From an uncultured Pirellulaceae bacterium (GTDB taxonomy: Bacteria; Planctomycetota; Planctomycetia; Pirellulales; Pirellulaceae), in the NCBI GenBank assembly GCA_937929805.1, contig CALFUT010000001.1:62001-126000 (forward strand): a stretch of DNA of 64,000 nucleotides. The letters run 5' to 3'. Position numbers and translations under genes: made by a program. Below the pieces are notes generated by a model. That model had not been told where the DNA came from. It saw nothing but the letters and a program-made list of their open reading frames with translations, and did no database searches. Positions 16,959 through 26,453 of the stretch are shown here, piece by piece. Positions within the stretch are counted from its first letter, which is position 1; each line of letters opens with the position of its first letter.

Positions 16959-17961
16959 ACCGCGTATTCCCGAGAAACGCCTCTTGAAGACGAGCCGCCT
17001 GAGGAACTTGAGCTTCCTGAATGATGGCGGACTGATTCTCTCTTTCCCGCTGAATGAAGTCGCGGAAGTCCAACAACGCCGGTCCAATCAGGACCACAAA
17101 AATAGGTGGAGCCAGAAACAAGACCACCGGCAATAACATTTTCACGGACGCCGTTTGACCCAACCGATCGGCCCGTGTTTTGCGATCGTTTCGGATTCGA
17201 TCCGCATACTCGCGTAACCCAGAAACGACATCGCCTCCCAGTCGCTGACTCTGTTGCATCAAGGCCGACCATGCCATCAACTGCGGCAGCTGAATCCGAT
17301 TCGCAAAACTCTTCAACGCCACGTCAAACGAACCCGTCTGAGTCTGCCGGGCGATGATCTGCAACTCTTGGTGCAAAGCGCCATGGGTCGATTCAATCTC
17401 GACAGCCACTCGCTGCAACGATTGACTCAGCGGCAATCCACCCTCAACGGACATGGCCAACATATCGAGCGCGTCGGGTAATCCGTGCTCGATCTGCCGC
17501 AAACGACTGGTCGCTTTGGAGGACAGGATGATCCGAGGAAGACTGTGAATGAAAATTCCAATCGCGACGCCAATCGCCAACGCTTCGATTTCATGCCCAT
17601 CCGCCAGACCGCTGAGGAAAGCCATCGAGACCAGCAGCAGCCACGCCATCGACGCCACATTCCGAAGCGAAAGGAAATTGATTAGCGCGTTGCTGTGGTG
17701 ATAGCCCGCATCCGAAAGTTCTTTCCGAATCTTTTCTCGCTTGGATTTTGTGTGAGGAAACACTCGTGAAAGCGGATCGGTCATCGAGCCAAACGCATTC
17801 GGCGGCGGGCCGATCTGTTGTGGATTCGCAGTCACTCGATTCACTTGGCTAAACCGAATGGCCAACCAAGCCACCGCGAAAACGCACAGCGTGATCACGG
17901 CAAAGACCACTAGCAGCGGCAGCCATTCCTGTTGCGGGATCTGATCCAACGACTCGAACAT
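16957..17961 (-). CDS. tadC: TadC, inner-membrane platform protein of the Tad pilus
   Basis: 334 residues with a type II secretion F domain (LPDALDMLAMSVEGGLPLSQ, then QRVAVEIESTHGALHQELQI) and four hydrophobic segments: residues 15-35, two near 105-140, and the C-terminal VKMLLPVVLFLAPPIFVVLI. TadC pairs with TadB to form the membrane base on which the TadA ATPase acts. It is the last gene of the operon, 3 bases after tadB. Confidence 0.93.
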   Translation of the reverse strand: MFESLDQIPQQEWLPLLVVFAVITLCVFAVAWLAIRFSQVNRVTANPQQIGPPPNAFGSMTDPLSRVFPHTKSKREKIRKELSDAGYHHSNALINFLSLRNVASMAWLLLVSMAFLSGLADGHEIEALAIGVAIGIFIHSLPRIILSSKATSRLRQIEHGLPDALDMLAMSVEGGLPLSQSLQRVAVEIESTHGALHQELQIIARQTQTGSFDVALKSFANRIQLPQLMAWSALMQQSQRLGGDVVSGLREYADRIRNDRKTRADRLGQTASVKMLLPVVLFLAPPIFVVLIGPALLDFRDFIQRERENQSAIIQEAQVPQAARLQEAFLGNTR

Positions 17962-17964
17962 GCG

Positions 17965-18894
17965 CTACAGCTCCGCATTGAGAGTTAAAAAGATTAAGAC
18001 CACGCCCACCACCTCGGAAACAACTGCGTAAATGATCATCCGCTGTCCAAGCGGAGATTGCGTCAATCGTCCAAGGTATTCAGGTTGGAATAAAACCAGA
18101 TACAGCAACGCGCCCAGCCCAATCAGGGTGATCATGATCGCCGCGAAACGCCCAAGACTCGTGGCTGATCGCAGCTTCTCGATGTACTCGCCCCGTTCGC
18201 GGATCACGGACGAAAGCCGCTGCAAAGTTTTTCCCAATCGACCGCCCATTTGTTCGTGCACGGCGACCGTCTGAGCGAAAATCTTCACATCGACGGTTGG
18301 GATTCGTCGCGCCAACGTTGAGATTGCCTTCGCCGGGGCAATGCCTAACTCCATCTGGCGTGTACAACGCTCGAGTTCGCCTTTCATCGGAGTTTGAGTT
18401 GAATCCCGCGCGATGGCGACGGCATTGGGGAAACTCTCACCCGCTTGAACGGCGCGTGACATTAACTCCAGCGCGACCGGAAACTGTTCAGTAAATTTGC
18501 GCCTCATCTGCCGGAACCTGACCCACACCGCAAGCACGCAGGCGATGAAGACCACCACGCCAGAGAAAATCTGAATGGGTTCAGACAATCCCGCCAACGC
18601 CACTCCAACGCCAACCAACACAGACAAACACGCACTTGCCAACAGAAACGTGGGCAGCGTCAATCCGATGTCGGCTTGGCTGATGATTCGATGCAACCAA
18701 GCGTCAAAGCTCTCTGTGCTCGCTTTGGATTGAGCCTCAGAGGATTCGGCTCGCTCAAGATCCGGCAGCCACTGAAGTCCGGTCGTTTCCCCATGCTCTG
18801 CGGCGACACTACCTGCAAACTGTCGTGCAGCAGCGATCAAAAATACGGCTCCCGCCACGACGCCGAACACCGCCCACTCGATTGGAGTAAACAT
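17965..18894 (-). CDS. tadB: TadB, inner-membrane platform protein of the Tad pilus
   Basis: 309 residues from ATG 18894, two bases after the tadA stop; the upstream alternative start would overlap tadA. It contains the T2SF domain (FPVALELMSRAVQAGESFPN, ELERCTRQMELGIAPAKAI, GGRLGKTLQRLSSVIRERGE) and hydrophobic helices at the N-terminus, at about 85-125 and at the C-terminus. It partners TadC. Confidence 0.93.
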   Translation of the reverse strand: MFTPIEWAVFGVVAGAVFLIAAARQFAGSVAAEHGETTGLQWLPDLERAESSEAQSKASTESFDAWLHRIISQADIGLTLPTFLLASACLSVLVGVGVALAGLSEPIQIFSGVVVFIACVLAVWVRFRQMRRKFTEQFPVALELMSRAVQAGESFPNAVAIARDSTQTPMKGELERCTRQMELGIAPAKAISTLARRIPTVDVKIFAQTVAVHEQMGGRLGKTLQRLSSVIRERGEYIEKLRSATSLGRFAAIMITLIGLGALLYLVLFQPEYLGRLTQSPLGQRMIIYAVVSEVVGVVLIFLTLNAEL

Positions 18895-18896
18895 GA

Positions 18897-20339
18897 TCAA
18901 CGATCCTCTCGTGGCGATGGCTTGAACCACGCATCGTCAAAATCAATGGCGTGTTCCGCCAGACGATCCATGCAGGCGGGACGATGGCCGGTGCTTTCAA
19001 ACTTCCCGATCACCTGCCCTGCTTCATTGGTTCCCGTCGATTGAAATTTGAACACATCATTCAACTTCAGCTCACCATCAAACGACTTTTCTAGCTCGCT
19101 GATCCGAGTCAACTTCCGGACGCCACCTTTCAGCCGAGCGACATGAATGACGAAGTGAATTCCGGACGTGATATACGATCGCACGACTTTTGTCGGCAGA
19201 TTCAAACCGGTCATGGCGACCATCATTTCTAAACGTGCCAGAGCGTCCATCGTGTCGTTCGCGTGAATGGTCGTCAGCGAACCTTCGTGGCCCGTGTTCA
19301 TCGCCTGCAGCATGTCCAGCGATTCTTCGCCCCGAATCTCTCCAACGATGATGCGGTCGGGTCGCATCCGTAGCGCATTTTTGACCAGATCGCGTTGGCT
19401 GAACTCCCCTGCCCCTTCACTGTTGGCGGGGCGAGTTTCCAGTCGAGCGACATGCGGATGCTGAAGCCGCAGTTCGGCCGAGTCCTCGATTGTCACGATC
19501 CGTTCGCTGTACGGCACGAATGCAGACAGCGCGTTGAGCATCGTTGTTTTACCAGAGCCGGTACCGCCAGCGATCATGATGCTGTTTCGACCGGCGACAA
19601 TGCACTTGAGAAAATTGGCCATTGGCTGACTTAGCGTTTGGTTGCTAACCAGTTTGTCCAGATGCAGATGGCCGTGCCCAAAACGCCGGATCGACAACTT
19701 GGGGCCATCCAAAGCCAACGGAGGAATCACCGCATTGACACGCGAACCGTCTTCCAATCGAGCGTCCACCATCGGGCTGACTTCATCGATCCGTCGCCCA
19801 ACATTGGCAGCAATACGGCGAATGATCCGCAGCAGATGGGCCTCGTCGGCAAAAATCACATGGCTGCGTTCAAGTAAACCGTTTCGCTCGATAAAGATCT
19901 CGTGGGGATGATTGACCAAGATGTCTGCGATGCTTGGATCGTTCATCAACGCCTCCAACGGTCCGGCACCAAACATTTCGTCCGGCAGTTCGGCTTTCAG
20001 TCGCGATTGAACGGCGTCCGGCATGGAACTTCGGGCCGATTCGTTCGCCACGTGCTGATCAATAAACGGCTGCACCTGTTGCTGCAATTGTTCTTGCGTC
20101 TGACCTTTGGCCGACATCAGATCGAGCGACTCAATCAGCGACTGATGGATTCGCTGCTTGAGCAACTGATACTCAATTTCTTCGCGTTGAGCATCCGTGT
20201 TCGCGCTGCCGACAACATAAGGACCGGACGAAGACGAGCTGAATGTCGACGTTTGCGCTGAAGGGAACACACTACCAACCTCTCGATTGGGGCGATCGCA
20301 GTTGTACGCCGTTGTGGTTGAAACTGTTTGCGTCAACAT
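18897..20339 (-). CDS. tadA: TadA/CpaF secretion ATPase
   Basis: 480 residues from ATG 20339 ([10 protein letters not shown]). The protein shows the GspE-family hallmarks: Walker [17 protein letters not shown], Asp box, Walker B-like [19 protein letters not shown], and His box [15 protein letters not shown] 110-residue N-terminal extension precedes the conserved [19 protein letters not shown]. It powers pilus assembly and perhaps retraction from the cytoplasmic face. The start lies 68 bases inside the 3' end of cpaB; a longer frame from 20447 is possible but would overlap further. Confidence 0.93.
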   Translation of the reverse strand: MLTQTVSTTTAYNCDRPNREVGSVFPSAQTSTFSSSSSGPYVVGSANTDAQREEIEYQLLKQRIHQSLIESLDLMSAKGQTQEQLQQQVQPFIDQHVANESARSSMPDAVQSRLKAELPDEMFGAGPLEALMNDPSIADILVNHPHEIFIERNGLLERSHVIFADEAHLLRIIRRIAANVGRRIDEVSPMVDARLEDGSRVNAVIPPLALDGPKLSIRRFGHGHLHLDKLVSNQTLSQPMANFLKCIVAGRNSIMIAGGTGSGKTTMLNALSAFVPYSERIVTIEDSAELRLQHPHVARLETRPANSEGAGEFSQRDLVKNALRMRPDRIIVGEIRGEESLDMLQAMNTGHEGSLTTIHANDTMDALARLEMMVAMTGLNLPTKVVRSYITSGIHFVIHVARLKGGVRKLTRISELEKSFDGELKLNDVFKFQSTGTNEAGQVIGKFESTGHRPACMDRLAEHAIDFDDAWFKPSPREDR

Positions 20340-21495
20340 CGGAGGGAACGACAGGTCGACCGACGGGAGCCTCCAAAACGGGAGCAAGTTCCAAATTGCG
20401 ATGATTGGGTGGCTCGAAACCGGCGCTAAGCGATCCGCCTTGATCATCCGTCGAATTTCCGTCGCGTCCGCCGGATTCTTTTAAGCGCGCCTTGGCACGT
20501 CGCTTCGCTTCGGCGATCTGTTCGCCCAATTTGTTATCGCGTGTCCCATCAACCAACCGCCGATTCACGCCGCCTCTGGAAGCAAACTGCATACGGCTAA
20601 GATCCTTGCCACGATAGATCTCCATTTCTCTTACGCCTGAACGAATGTCAATGATTTCGTCCACCGTTCGAGGGTCAACCAAAGGAACCGGATCGTTGTC
20701 GGTCGGGTTCCGAAGCGCCAGTGAAAGATCGCCATGCTGATCGGCGACTCGAAGCATTTCCGCCTCGCGAGGGTAAACGGCAAGCGTCACCAGTGTTTCT
20801 TGTTCTGGACTGATCCCCGAAGACTGGTCCGTCGGGCTACTCAAATGATTCAACGCCAAAATTTCAGCGCCTTGGACAAGCGTCGCCGTCGCGCCGTGGA
20901 TGTTACTATCGGAGCCTCGGTTTCTTCGTCTGCCCGGGATGTAGCCGGTCACGGTGGCTTCGGGCAAGTTTCGGGAATCTTCGGTGTTGCCGCCGCCAGA
21001 TCCGTGTGTGTAGTGAAACAGAACATCCACGTTCTGCCCCGCACCTGCAAATCCCAGCAACGCATTGATCGGTGACATCGACACGGTGACGGCTCGAAGG
21101 CCGGGCTTGAGCCGGTGAGCGATTCCGGGCCCCTTGCCAAGCGGATAGAAGTCTCGGGTATCGAAGGTCGATCCACGCCGAAGTTCAGCCTTGACGCGTT
21201 TGCCAATGATTTGATCGGCTCGAGTCATAAACGCCTTGCCGGTCAGTCCCATTTCATCAAGCTGGGTTGTCGTCAGCCGCACGAGAGCAACATCGTCTTT
21301 TGAAATTTCCTGACCGGGCTCGAGCGTTCGACTGACCAGCGGCACGACCATCGACCTTTCCCTTGGAGCAGGAGGTGGCGGTGCAACTTCAACCACTGGC
21401 TGAGGTCGATTGAACTGGCGGTAGGCGTAAGCACCCACCATGCCCGCAAGAATCGCAAAGAAAGCGATCAGGATCGTACCGGAGTTAATTTTCAT
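20272..21495 (-). CDS. cpaB: CpaB/RcpC pilus assembly protein
   Basis: 407 residues. N-terminal anchor (TILIAFFAILAGMVGAYAYR), a Pro-rich linker (EVAPPPPAPRE), then the SAF-like domain (MVVPLVSRTLEPGQEISKDD, with GKRVKAELRRGSTFDTRDFY) and the RcpC/CpaB core (LRAVTVSMSPINALLGFAGA, GQNVDVLFHY). CpaB is a periplasmic component linking the inner-membrane complex to the secretin. The C-terminal 90 residues are polar and low in complexity. Confidence 0.92.
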   Translation of the reverse strand: MKINSGTILIAFFAILAGMVGAYAYRQFNRPQPVVEVAPPPPAPRERSMVVPLVSRTLEPGQEISKDDVALVRLTTTQLDEMGLTGKAFMTRADQIIGKRVKAELRRGSTFDTRDFYPLGKGPGIAHRLKPGLRAVTVSMSPINALLGFAGAGQNVDVLFHYTHGSGGGNTEDSRNLPEATVTGYIPGRRRNRGSDSNIHGATATLVQGAEILALNHLSSPTDQSSGISPEQETLVTLAVYPREAEMLRVADQHGDLSLALRNPTDNDPVPLVDPRTVDEIIDIRSGVREMEIYRGKDLSRMQFASRGGVNRRLVDGTRDNKLGEQIAEAKRRAKARLKESGGRDGNSTDDQGGSLSAGFEPPNHRNLELAPVLEAPVGRPVVPSDVDANSFNHNGVQLRSPQSRGW

Positions 21496-21561
21496 GCGCC
21501 AAACCCCTCCTTGGTTGGTACGATCGATTGCCTTGGCGACGGGACACTGCGATTTTCAAAG

Positions 21562-22086
21562 TTACGCTTTGTCGATCAGCAACAAAAACCCGACCACACA
21601 AATGGTCGCCATGCCCATCGGCACCGCGTAAGGCACGCTTTGTTTCAGGACGTTTTTCTGACCGGTACTGGTTGAGTCATCCGACGAGTTTGCGGCGATC
21701 GCCTGAGCGGGACTTGAAAACTGTTGACGCACCATGAGCGCCATCGTGCAACCGATCGCAAAGAGTGCGCTCCCGATGAAGATCATCAAAATAGGCATTG
21801 GTCCAACCCATGCTCCGGCGGCTCCCATCAGTTTCACATCACCGCCACCGCCGCCGCCTGTCAGCCACAGCAGGAACAGGATGCCAAACCCCACAGCGAA
21901 TCCGCCCAAAGCAGTCAACAGCCCGGCCGGTCCTCCGATAACCGTTTGCACGATCAGTGCAATCACCAGCGACGTCACGGTGATCTCGTTGGGGATTCGT
22001 CGTGACTTCAGGTCAGTGTAGATGGCAATTGCGACAAACACCAAAATGCCTGCGGCGCACCAGATACTAATTGGATCAAGGTTCAT
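21562..22086 (-). CDS. cpaA: Prepilin peptidase (CpaA/TadV type)
   Basis: 174 residues with several membrane helices. Two aspartate sites of type IV prepilin peptidases are visible: the first in IAIYTDLKSRRIPNE (near residue 25) and the second in GGGGGGDVKLMGAAGAWVG (near residue 83). It lacks the N-terminal methylase domain, as is normal for TadV. It should cleave the leaders of the Flp-like pilins nearby and of the LamG fusion pilin. Confidence 0.92.
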   Translation of the reverse strand: MNLDPISIWCAAGILVFVAIAIYTDLKSRRIPNEITVTSLVIALIVQTVIGGPAGLLTALGGFAVGFGILFLLWLTGGGGGGDVKLMGAAGAWVGPMPILMIFIGSALFAIGCTMALMVRQQFSSPAQAIAANSSDDSTSTGQKNVLKQSVPYAVPMGMATICVVGFLLLIDKA

Positions 22087-22215
22087 ATCATTCCTCCCGA
22101 TGGTTCATCGGCGACTGTTTGGTTGGGGAATCGAGCTTTGTTGATCTTGAGCCATTGAAACGGTTGTGACGATCGTTTCAGCATCAATGATCGGGAGATG
22201 TCAAAAGACCGAGGC

Positions 22216-23454
22216 TCAACGACGTGAGATTCGGGCGATCTCAACTTCCGGATAAACCTCATCGGGGAACTTGGCTCGCCACAACGCCAGAGCACGGCCC
22301 GCATGAGTTAGAAACGTGAAGTTCTTCTGAATCAAGCGATCATCCATCTCGCTGATCGTTCTTGCCAACCATTGACCCGCTCGGACGATTGTCTCACGGG
22401 GCGGATGCAACTCTTGAGGAGCCATCGCCCACCATTCCAACGTGTGACCCGTCGCGAGAATCCGACGGCTTAACGCATCGGTGTCCGGATCCGGAATCGA
22501 TTGCTTCAGATCGGGCCAGTTCCCGTCCCACCAACCTTCCTGCGATTGGTTGCGATACAAACGCCCGGTCATGCTGTGCAGATAGGTAAGAATCAGAGCC
22601 CGCCCTTCCTCGGTCAGCAAACGCTCGCCCTGTTTTTCGAAGGCTTGATCGTCGACTCGTAACATCAGCGTCAGCGAATACAAACGGTGCTGGCCATAGC
22701 AAACTCCTTGAGGTTGCTGTTGCCTCATCATCCGTTTGGCCAAACGCTCGAACGTGATTTGCTGCCGATCAGACGTGTACCATTCAGATCGGCGGGGTGC
22801 ATACAGAGCCCACGCAACTGCGGTCCACTCATATTCTTTTTGATTTAACCGAAACGAACGAAACGTATGATTGACCAAGTCTCGCATGGAAGCAGACTTG
22901 TCAGCCAACCGAACGGGATGGTCGAGATTCGTTCCGATTTCGGCAAGCGTTCCAACCAAATGATCGACGTGACTCACGGTCGAGCGACCTTCTTGAGTCC
23001 GCACGGCAACGCCATAGTGACTGCTCTCAAGCAACGGCGGAGTCCCCGCGTTCCAATGCTTGTGAAACTGTTGATCATCAATCAGCAAGTCACGCATCTG
23101 CGGACCATCCAGAGCGTCGTCACCAAACGCCACACTGGATCCCCACATTCGCAGGGCGTGATCGACAAAGTTTGTCTTGGGAGGCTGGACCTCGAAGCGA
23201 GGACGTAATTTGAACAGCACCGTTTGAAGCTGTTCGTCCGACACGACTAACGGATAGTTATGAATGGGACGAATGATCCTTGGTTCGTTCATCAAACGAG
23301 GCACCAGCGGAAACGAGTTGACGTTCGCCCACGCCCAACCTCCCAGCGCGATTGCGGTTGGAACCAGCAGCAATTGGAACCACCAAAAAGCTCGATTAAC
23401 TTTGGGCTGATTTTCGGTGTTCACCGATGGTTGAGTATTGAGCTGATCGGTCAC
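22216..23454 (-). CDS. Membrane-anchored helical protein of the tad operon, unassigned
   Basis: 412 residues from GTG 23454. The start is fixed by a GTGA overlap with the upstream stop; a longer frame would intrude far into that gene. One N-terminal transmembrane helix (WFQLLLVPTAIALGGWAWAN) is followed by a mostly helical extracytoplasmic domain with repeated Trp/Tyr-rich helices (YEWTAVAWALYAPRRSEWY, EGWWDGNWPDL, ATGHTLEWWAMAPQE), faintly like alpha/alpha-barrel folds. No family is recognised. It is translationally coupled to the multi-pass protein upstream and lies 129 bases before cpaA, so a Tad-related role is suggested by context only. Confidence 0.75.
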   Translation of the reverse strand: MTDQLNTQPSVNTENQPKVNRAFWWFQLLLVPTAIALGGWAWANVNSFPLVPRLMNEPRIIRPIHNYPLVVSDEQLQTVLFKLRPRFEVQPPKTNFVDHALRMWGSSVAFGDDALDGPQMRDLLIDDQQFHKHWNAGTPPLLESSHYGVAVRTQEGRSTVSHVDHLVGTLAEIGTNLDHPVRLADKSASMRDLVNHTFRSFRLNQKEYEWTAVAWALYAPRRSEWYTSDRQQITFERLAKRMMRQQQPQGVCYGQHRLYSLTLMLRVDDQAFEKQGERLLTEEGRALILTYLHSMTGRLYRNQSQEGWWDGNWPDLKQSIPDPDTDALSRRILATGHTLEWWAMAPQELHPPRETIVRAGQWLARTISEMDDRLIQKNFTFLTHAGRALALWRAKFPDEVYPEVEIARISRR

Positions 23455-25070
23455 GATGCAACCCTTCGAAACAGGACGACGGCTTGAGCATCTTCGTGGA
23501 CGATTTTCCATTTGCCCGGTTGCCGTCGCACAAGCTTCAGCAAGTGACGTTGCCGCTTCTTGTCGATCATCAACCGCGAAACGTTGTACTGATCGAGCAA
23601 CTTTCGCCATCGATCTTGAGCGTTGTAGATGACGAAGTAGTCAGACTGAGCCTGCGCCGGTAGTGATTGCATGTCACGATTGGCGAACACGGGCGTGATA
23701 TCGTTCGGAGCCTGCGCCGCATCGCTCCAATAGGCGGGGCACCAAAGCAGGCCGTCTTTTTGGCCTTTGCCTTGACCGGTCGATTGATGACTTCTTAAAA
23801 ATCCAATCGACGCCGACGGGTGAGCGGCTCCCAATAATTGCGAAGCGGTTCGCCCTTGACCTCCAAGCACCGCATGACTGAACGGTGAGAATGTAAATCC
23901 CAACCACAGCACAAGACCGCAAATGAGTGTGAATGCGAATTGCAGCGGCACTGGCTCATTCGAATCGTTCGCTGCCGCTCGTTTGGGCGGCAAGTTATCG
24001 TGTTGTGATTGCGTGCTGGGGAACATCGCACAGGCCGACAACAACATCAACGGAGCGACCCAGATGAGTGTGGTTTGACAGGTTGCAACGAGCACGGAAC
24101 CCACCACCGGCAACAGCCATTGCCAAGTCGCCATGCGATCCGCGTAGCGAGAGGCAAACAACCAGAACCCCCACAAAGTCGCCAGAGCGAGCCCATTCCA
24201 ACTGGCCAGCGAAAGCGGTTGCCAGCCGCCAAGCGATTGCCACGTTGGTTGATCCGGCCACCAAAGCAACGTCTGGTGAAGCTGCCATCCCAGCGGATTA
24301 ACCAACGCGACAAGAATGCACAACTCCAACAGCACCAGCCATTGTCTTAGCTCTGCATCGGCCAATAGTGCCTTGACCCTTCCTTTTTCATTCGGGCGAG
24401 CCATGACATCAACGGCACGGCTAACAAGCAACAAAAACACCAGCCCCCAGCCCAGCAAAAACGAGCCATCCACGTTGGTCCACAGCAACATCGTGGACAA
24501 CAACGCGGCCCAATGAAGATAACTGGGAAGCGTTCCTATTTTTGCGTCCCGGCCGACGTCGCCAAACAACAAACACGCAACAATCGCAAAGCACAGCTGA
24601 GCCAAGGTCAACGTTGTAAACCCCTCAAGCGTCCAACCGCAAACCAATGTCGAGGCCACTGCAAGCAACCCCACCCACCATCGATTTGACATTCGCAACA
24701 ACAGCAACGCCCACAGAGTGACGGTCAGCGTTTGCAGTGCGGCAAAGGAGAACGATAACAAATCGTATCCGCCATGCTGAAACACTTGGAACACAATCAC
24801 TCGGCCCAGCCAACCGTTGGTGTGATGGCGAACTCCCTCGGCCAAGGGTAATGAAGGATCGGTCGCATACAATCCTTCGCTCGCGATCGTGCCACCGGTC
24901 CACAGATCGTGCCACGTGCTAGAAACCGGAATCGGTAGGTAGCTGAAGTACAAGAACATGACGACAAAGCTCAAGCACACCAGCATGTGCCGCCACGTTA
25001 GAACGCACCAATCAGGCAGACTGGATTCCAACCGCATCGTCGCATCGGAATGTTCACTGACTTGAGCCAT
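23451..25070 (-). CDS. Multi-pass membrane protein, possible GT-C-like fold
   Basis: 539 residues with about ten to twelve hydrophobic helices and a soluble C-terminal domain of about 130 residues (SASIGFLRSHQSTGQGKGQ, LLWCPAYWSDAAQ, SDYFVIYNAQDRW). The layout of a polytopic N-terminal part with an early extracytoplasmic loop (WTGGTIASEGLYATDPSLP) and a globular tail resembles GT-C membrane glycosyltransferases or O-antigen-type proteins, but no signature is conclusive. It heads the tad inner-membrane operon. Pilin glycosylation is a possible role, not shown. Confidence 0.75.
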   Translation of the reverse strand: MAQVSEHSDATMRLESSLPDWCVLTWRHMLVCLSFVVMFLYFSYLPIPVSSTWHDLWTGGTIASEGLYATDPSLPLAEGVRHHTNGWLGRVIVFQVFQHGGYDLLSFSFAALQTLTVTLWALLLLRMSNRWWVGLLAVASTLVCGWTLEGFTTLTLAQLCFAIVACLLFGDVGRDAKIGTLPSYLHWAALLSTMLLWTNVDGSFLLGWGLVFLLLVSRAVDVMARPNEKGRVKALLADAELRQWLVLLELCILVALVNPLGWQLHQTLLWWPDQPTWQSLGGWQPLSLASWNGLALATLWGFWLFASRYADRMATWQWLLPVVGSVLVATCQTTLIWVAPLMLLSACAMFPSTQSQHDNLPPKRAAANDSNEPVPLQFAFTLICGLVLWLGFTFSPFSHAVLGGQGRTASQLLGAAHPSASIGFLRSHQSTGQGKGQKDGLLWCPAYWSDAAQAPNDITPVFANRDMQSLPAQAQSDYFVIYNAQDRWRKLLDQYNVSRLMIDKKRQRHLLKLVRRQPGKWKIVHEDAQAVVLFRRVAS

Positions 25071-25179
25071 CGCTAGTGTTTGGTGTCTTCTTAGAGTTCG
25101 CGATCAATCGGTCGATCCAAGTTCATTGCGTGAGCGCAGATCAGAGACCACCTAGGACAAGGTGGTCTCACCTTTTCAA

Positions 25180-25506
25180 TCAAGAGCCTTCGTCAGTTGG
25201 CGGCGCAGTGAAGACGATGCAGTTGTCCGCCTCGCCAACTGGGTCACCCGGCGGATCCGACGAATCCGTGTTGTCGACGAAACGGCTACCAGCGGTTGAA
25301 CCAGAAGAGCTTCTTGACCCGTTGATGCTGTACGATTGGTTAAGGCTTGAAATCGCTCCAGCCACGTCAGAGAGCTCACTCACAATGGCATTCCGAACAG
25401 CAGCAAGCCCCGTGATCAGGCCGATGACGACGATGGTCGAGATTAAGATCAGCTCGATCGAGATGATGAATCCTGCGTCGTCGTTCCAAATTTTACTTGC
25501 GATCAT
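25180..25506 (-). CDS. Flp-like pilin, second copy
   Basis: 108 residues from ATG 25506, which has an upstream GAGAAGG; a start seven codons earlier is less likely. Leader MIASKIWNDDAG, then FIISIELILISTIVVIGLITG, and the family segment VSELSDVAGAISSLNQSYSI. The processing Gly is followed by Glu at +6. The tail has one Cys (ADNCIVF); the Cys present in the first pilin at DFC is replaced here (NTDSSD). It reads toward the tad operon and probably encodes a major or alternative pilin. Confidence 0.88.
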   Translation of the reverse strand: MIASKIWNDDAGFIISIELILISTIVVIGLITGLAAVRNAIVSELSDVAGAISSLNQSYSINGSRSSSGSTAGSRFVDNTDSSDPPGDPVGEADNCIVFTAPPTDEGS

Positions 25507-25667
25507 GAGCCTTCTCGCGGACAACAAATCAACGGCATTATCATTGCGGAGCGCAAACCTAACTCTCCTTGATCTATCATCAGCCTGCGGCTCAAGCCAC
25601 CGCCGCTATTACTGCTCAACAACCAAGAATCTGACTCGGCAGTAGAACGATTGGTTGTTTATCAACG

Positions 25668-25700
25668 AAAAAACGCCCGAGCCAAAAAAGGCTCAAGCGT
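25668..25700 (-). terminator. Rho-independent terminator after the first pilin gene
   Basis: On the minus strand ACGCTTGAGCC pairs with GGCTCGGGCGT (one mismatch; loop of six T), followed by a T-run at 25673-25668. It separates the two pilin transcripts. Confidence 0.75.
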
Positions 25701-25796
25701 CTTATCGTTGATTAATTATCAACCCGATCAATTGGAATTGTTCGGGCCAGAATCAAATCTGACCGCGCGAATCGCAGGGCGAATCGCTTCAACGGT

Positions 25797-26120
25797 TTAA
25801 GTTTCGTCGGCTGGTGCGCCTGTGAATACGATGCAGTTGTCAGCATCACCAGATGCGTCTCCTGCACTGTCGCAGAAATCAAGAGCGTCAGTGAAATCGC
25901 TTCCTGCAGTTGCAGCAGCGTGTCCGACGACACCGTTGACGCTGTAAGACTGGTTCAAGTCTTGAACAGCTCCAGCTACGTCAGACAGTTCAGAAACAAC
26001 AGCATCGCGAGCAGCTGTCAGGCCGGTAATCAATCCGATTACAGCGATTGTAGCGATCAAAATCAGTTCGATTGAGATGACAAAACCTTTGTCATCGTTC
26101 CAAAGCTTTTTAGCAATCAT
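25797..26120 (-). CDS. Flp-like pilin, first copy
   Basis: 107 residues from ATG 26120, preceded by GGAG at a suitable distance; the frame open to 26177 would skip this site. Leader MIAKKLWNDDKG (G12), hydrophobic helix ISIELILIATIAVIGLITG with E18 at +6, then VSELSDVAGAVQDLNQSYSV and a tail with two Cys, C83 (LDFC) and C96 (DNCIVF), probably disulfide-bonded. It has its own terminator, suggesting strong independent expression as expected for a major pilin. Confidence 0.9.
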   Translation of the reverse strand: MIAKKLWNDDKGFVISIELILIATIAVIGLITGLTAARDAVVSELSDVAGAVQDLNQSYSVNGVVGHAAATAGSDFTDALDFCDSAGDASGDADNCIVFTGAPADET

Positions 26121-26453
26121 GTGGGTACTCCAACTTTCTCTAGGTAGGTACTTACGCGTCAAAAATGTGAAGTGCATGGACTTGATCGAGCCCGAACACT
26201 TTTACGTGATGAGCGAAAAACGCGGCAACCAGCAGTTGAAACGGATTCTCGCTCGAAATGGTAGTCACTTGTTAAGAAAAGCTGACGGTTTTACAGCGGT
26301 CCCTCAGGCGACGAGAAAAAGTAGGTCGAATTCTTTTTTAGCGCGAGGACAATCTCGAAAAAACCCGGATAATTTTCTGATTGACATCCATCCCTCCCCA
26401 ATCAGGATAAAGATGTTGCGTTTTTTCAACATCATTCTCTATCAGGCCGCACG
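26121..26453. other. Intergenic region between divergent pilin-type genes
   Basis: About 330 bases carrying the promoters of the first pilin (leftward) and of the pilin-like gene at 26454 (rightward). Apart from the putative promoter and leader hairpin listed separately, nothing coding is seen. Confidence 0.55.
26381..26433 (+). promoter_or_regulatory. Putative promoter and leader hairpin upstream of the pilin-like gene
   Basis: A perfect TTGACA (26381-26386) is followed after 19 bases by a weak -10-like GATAAA (26406-26411). Just downstream a 7-bp stem GATGTTG/CAACATC (26412-26418 with 26427-26433, T-rich loop) would lie in the 5' leader, 20 bases before the ATG at 26454. Confidence 0.4.
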
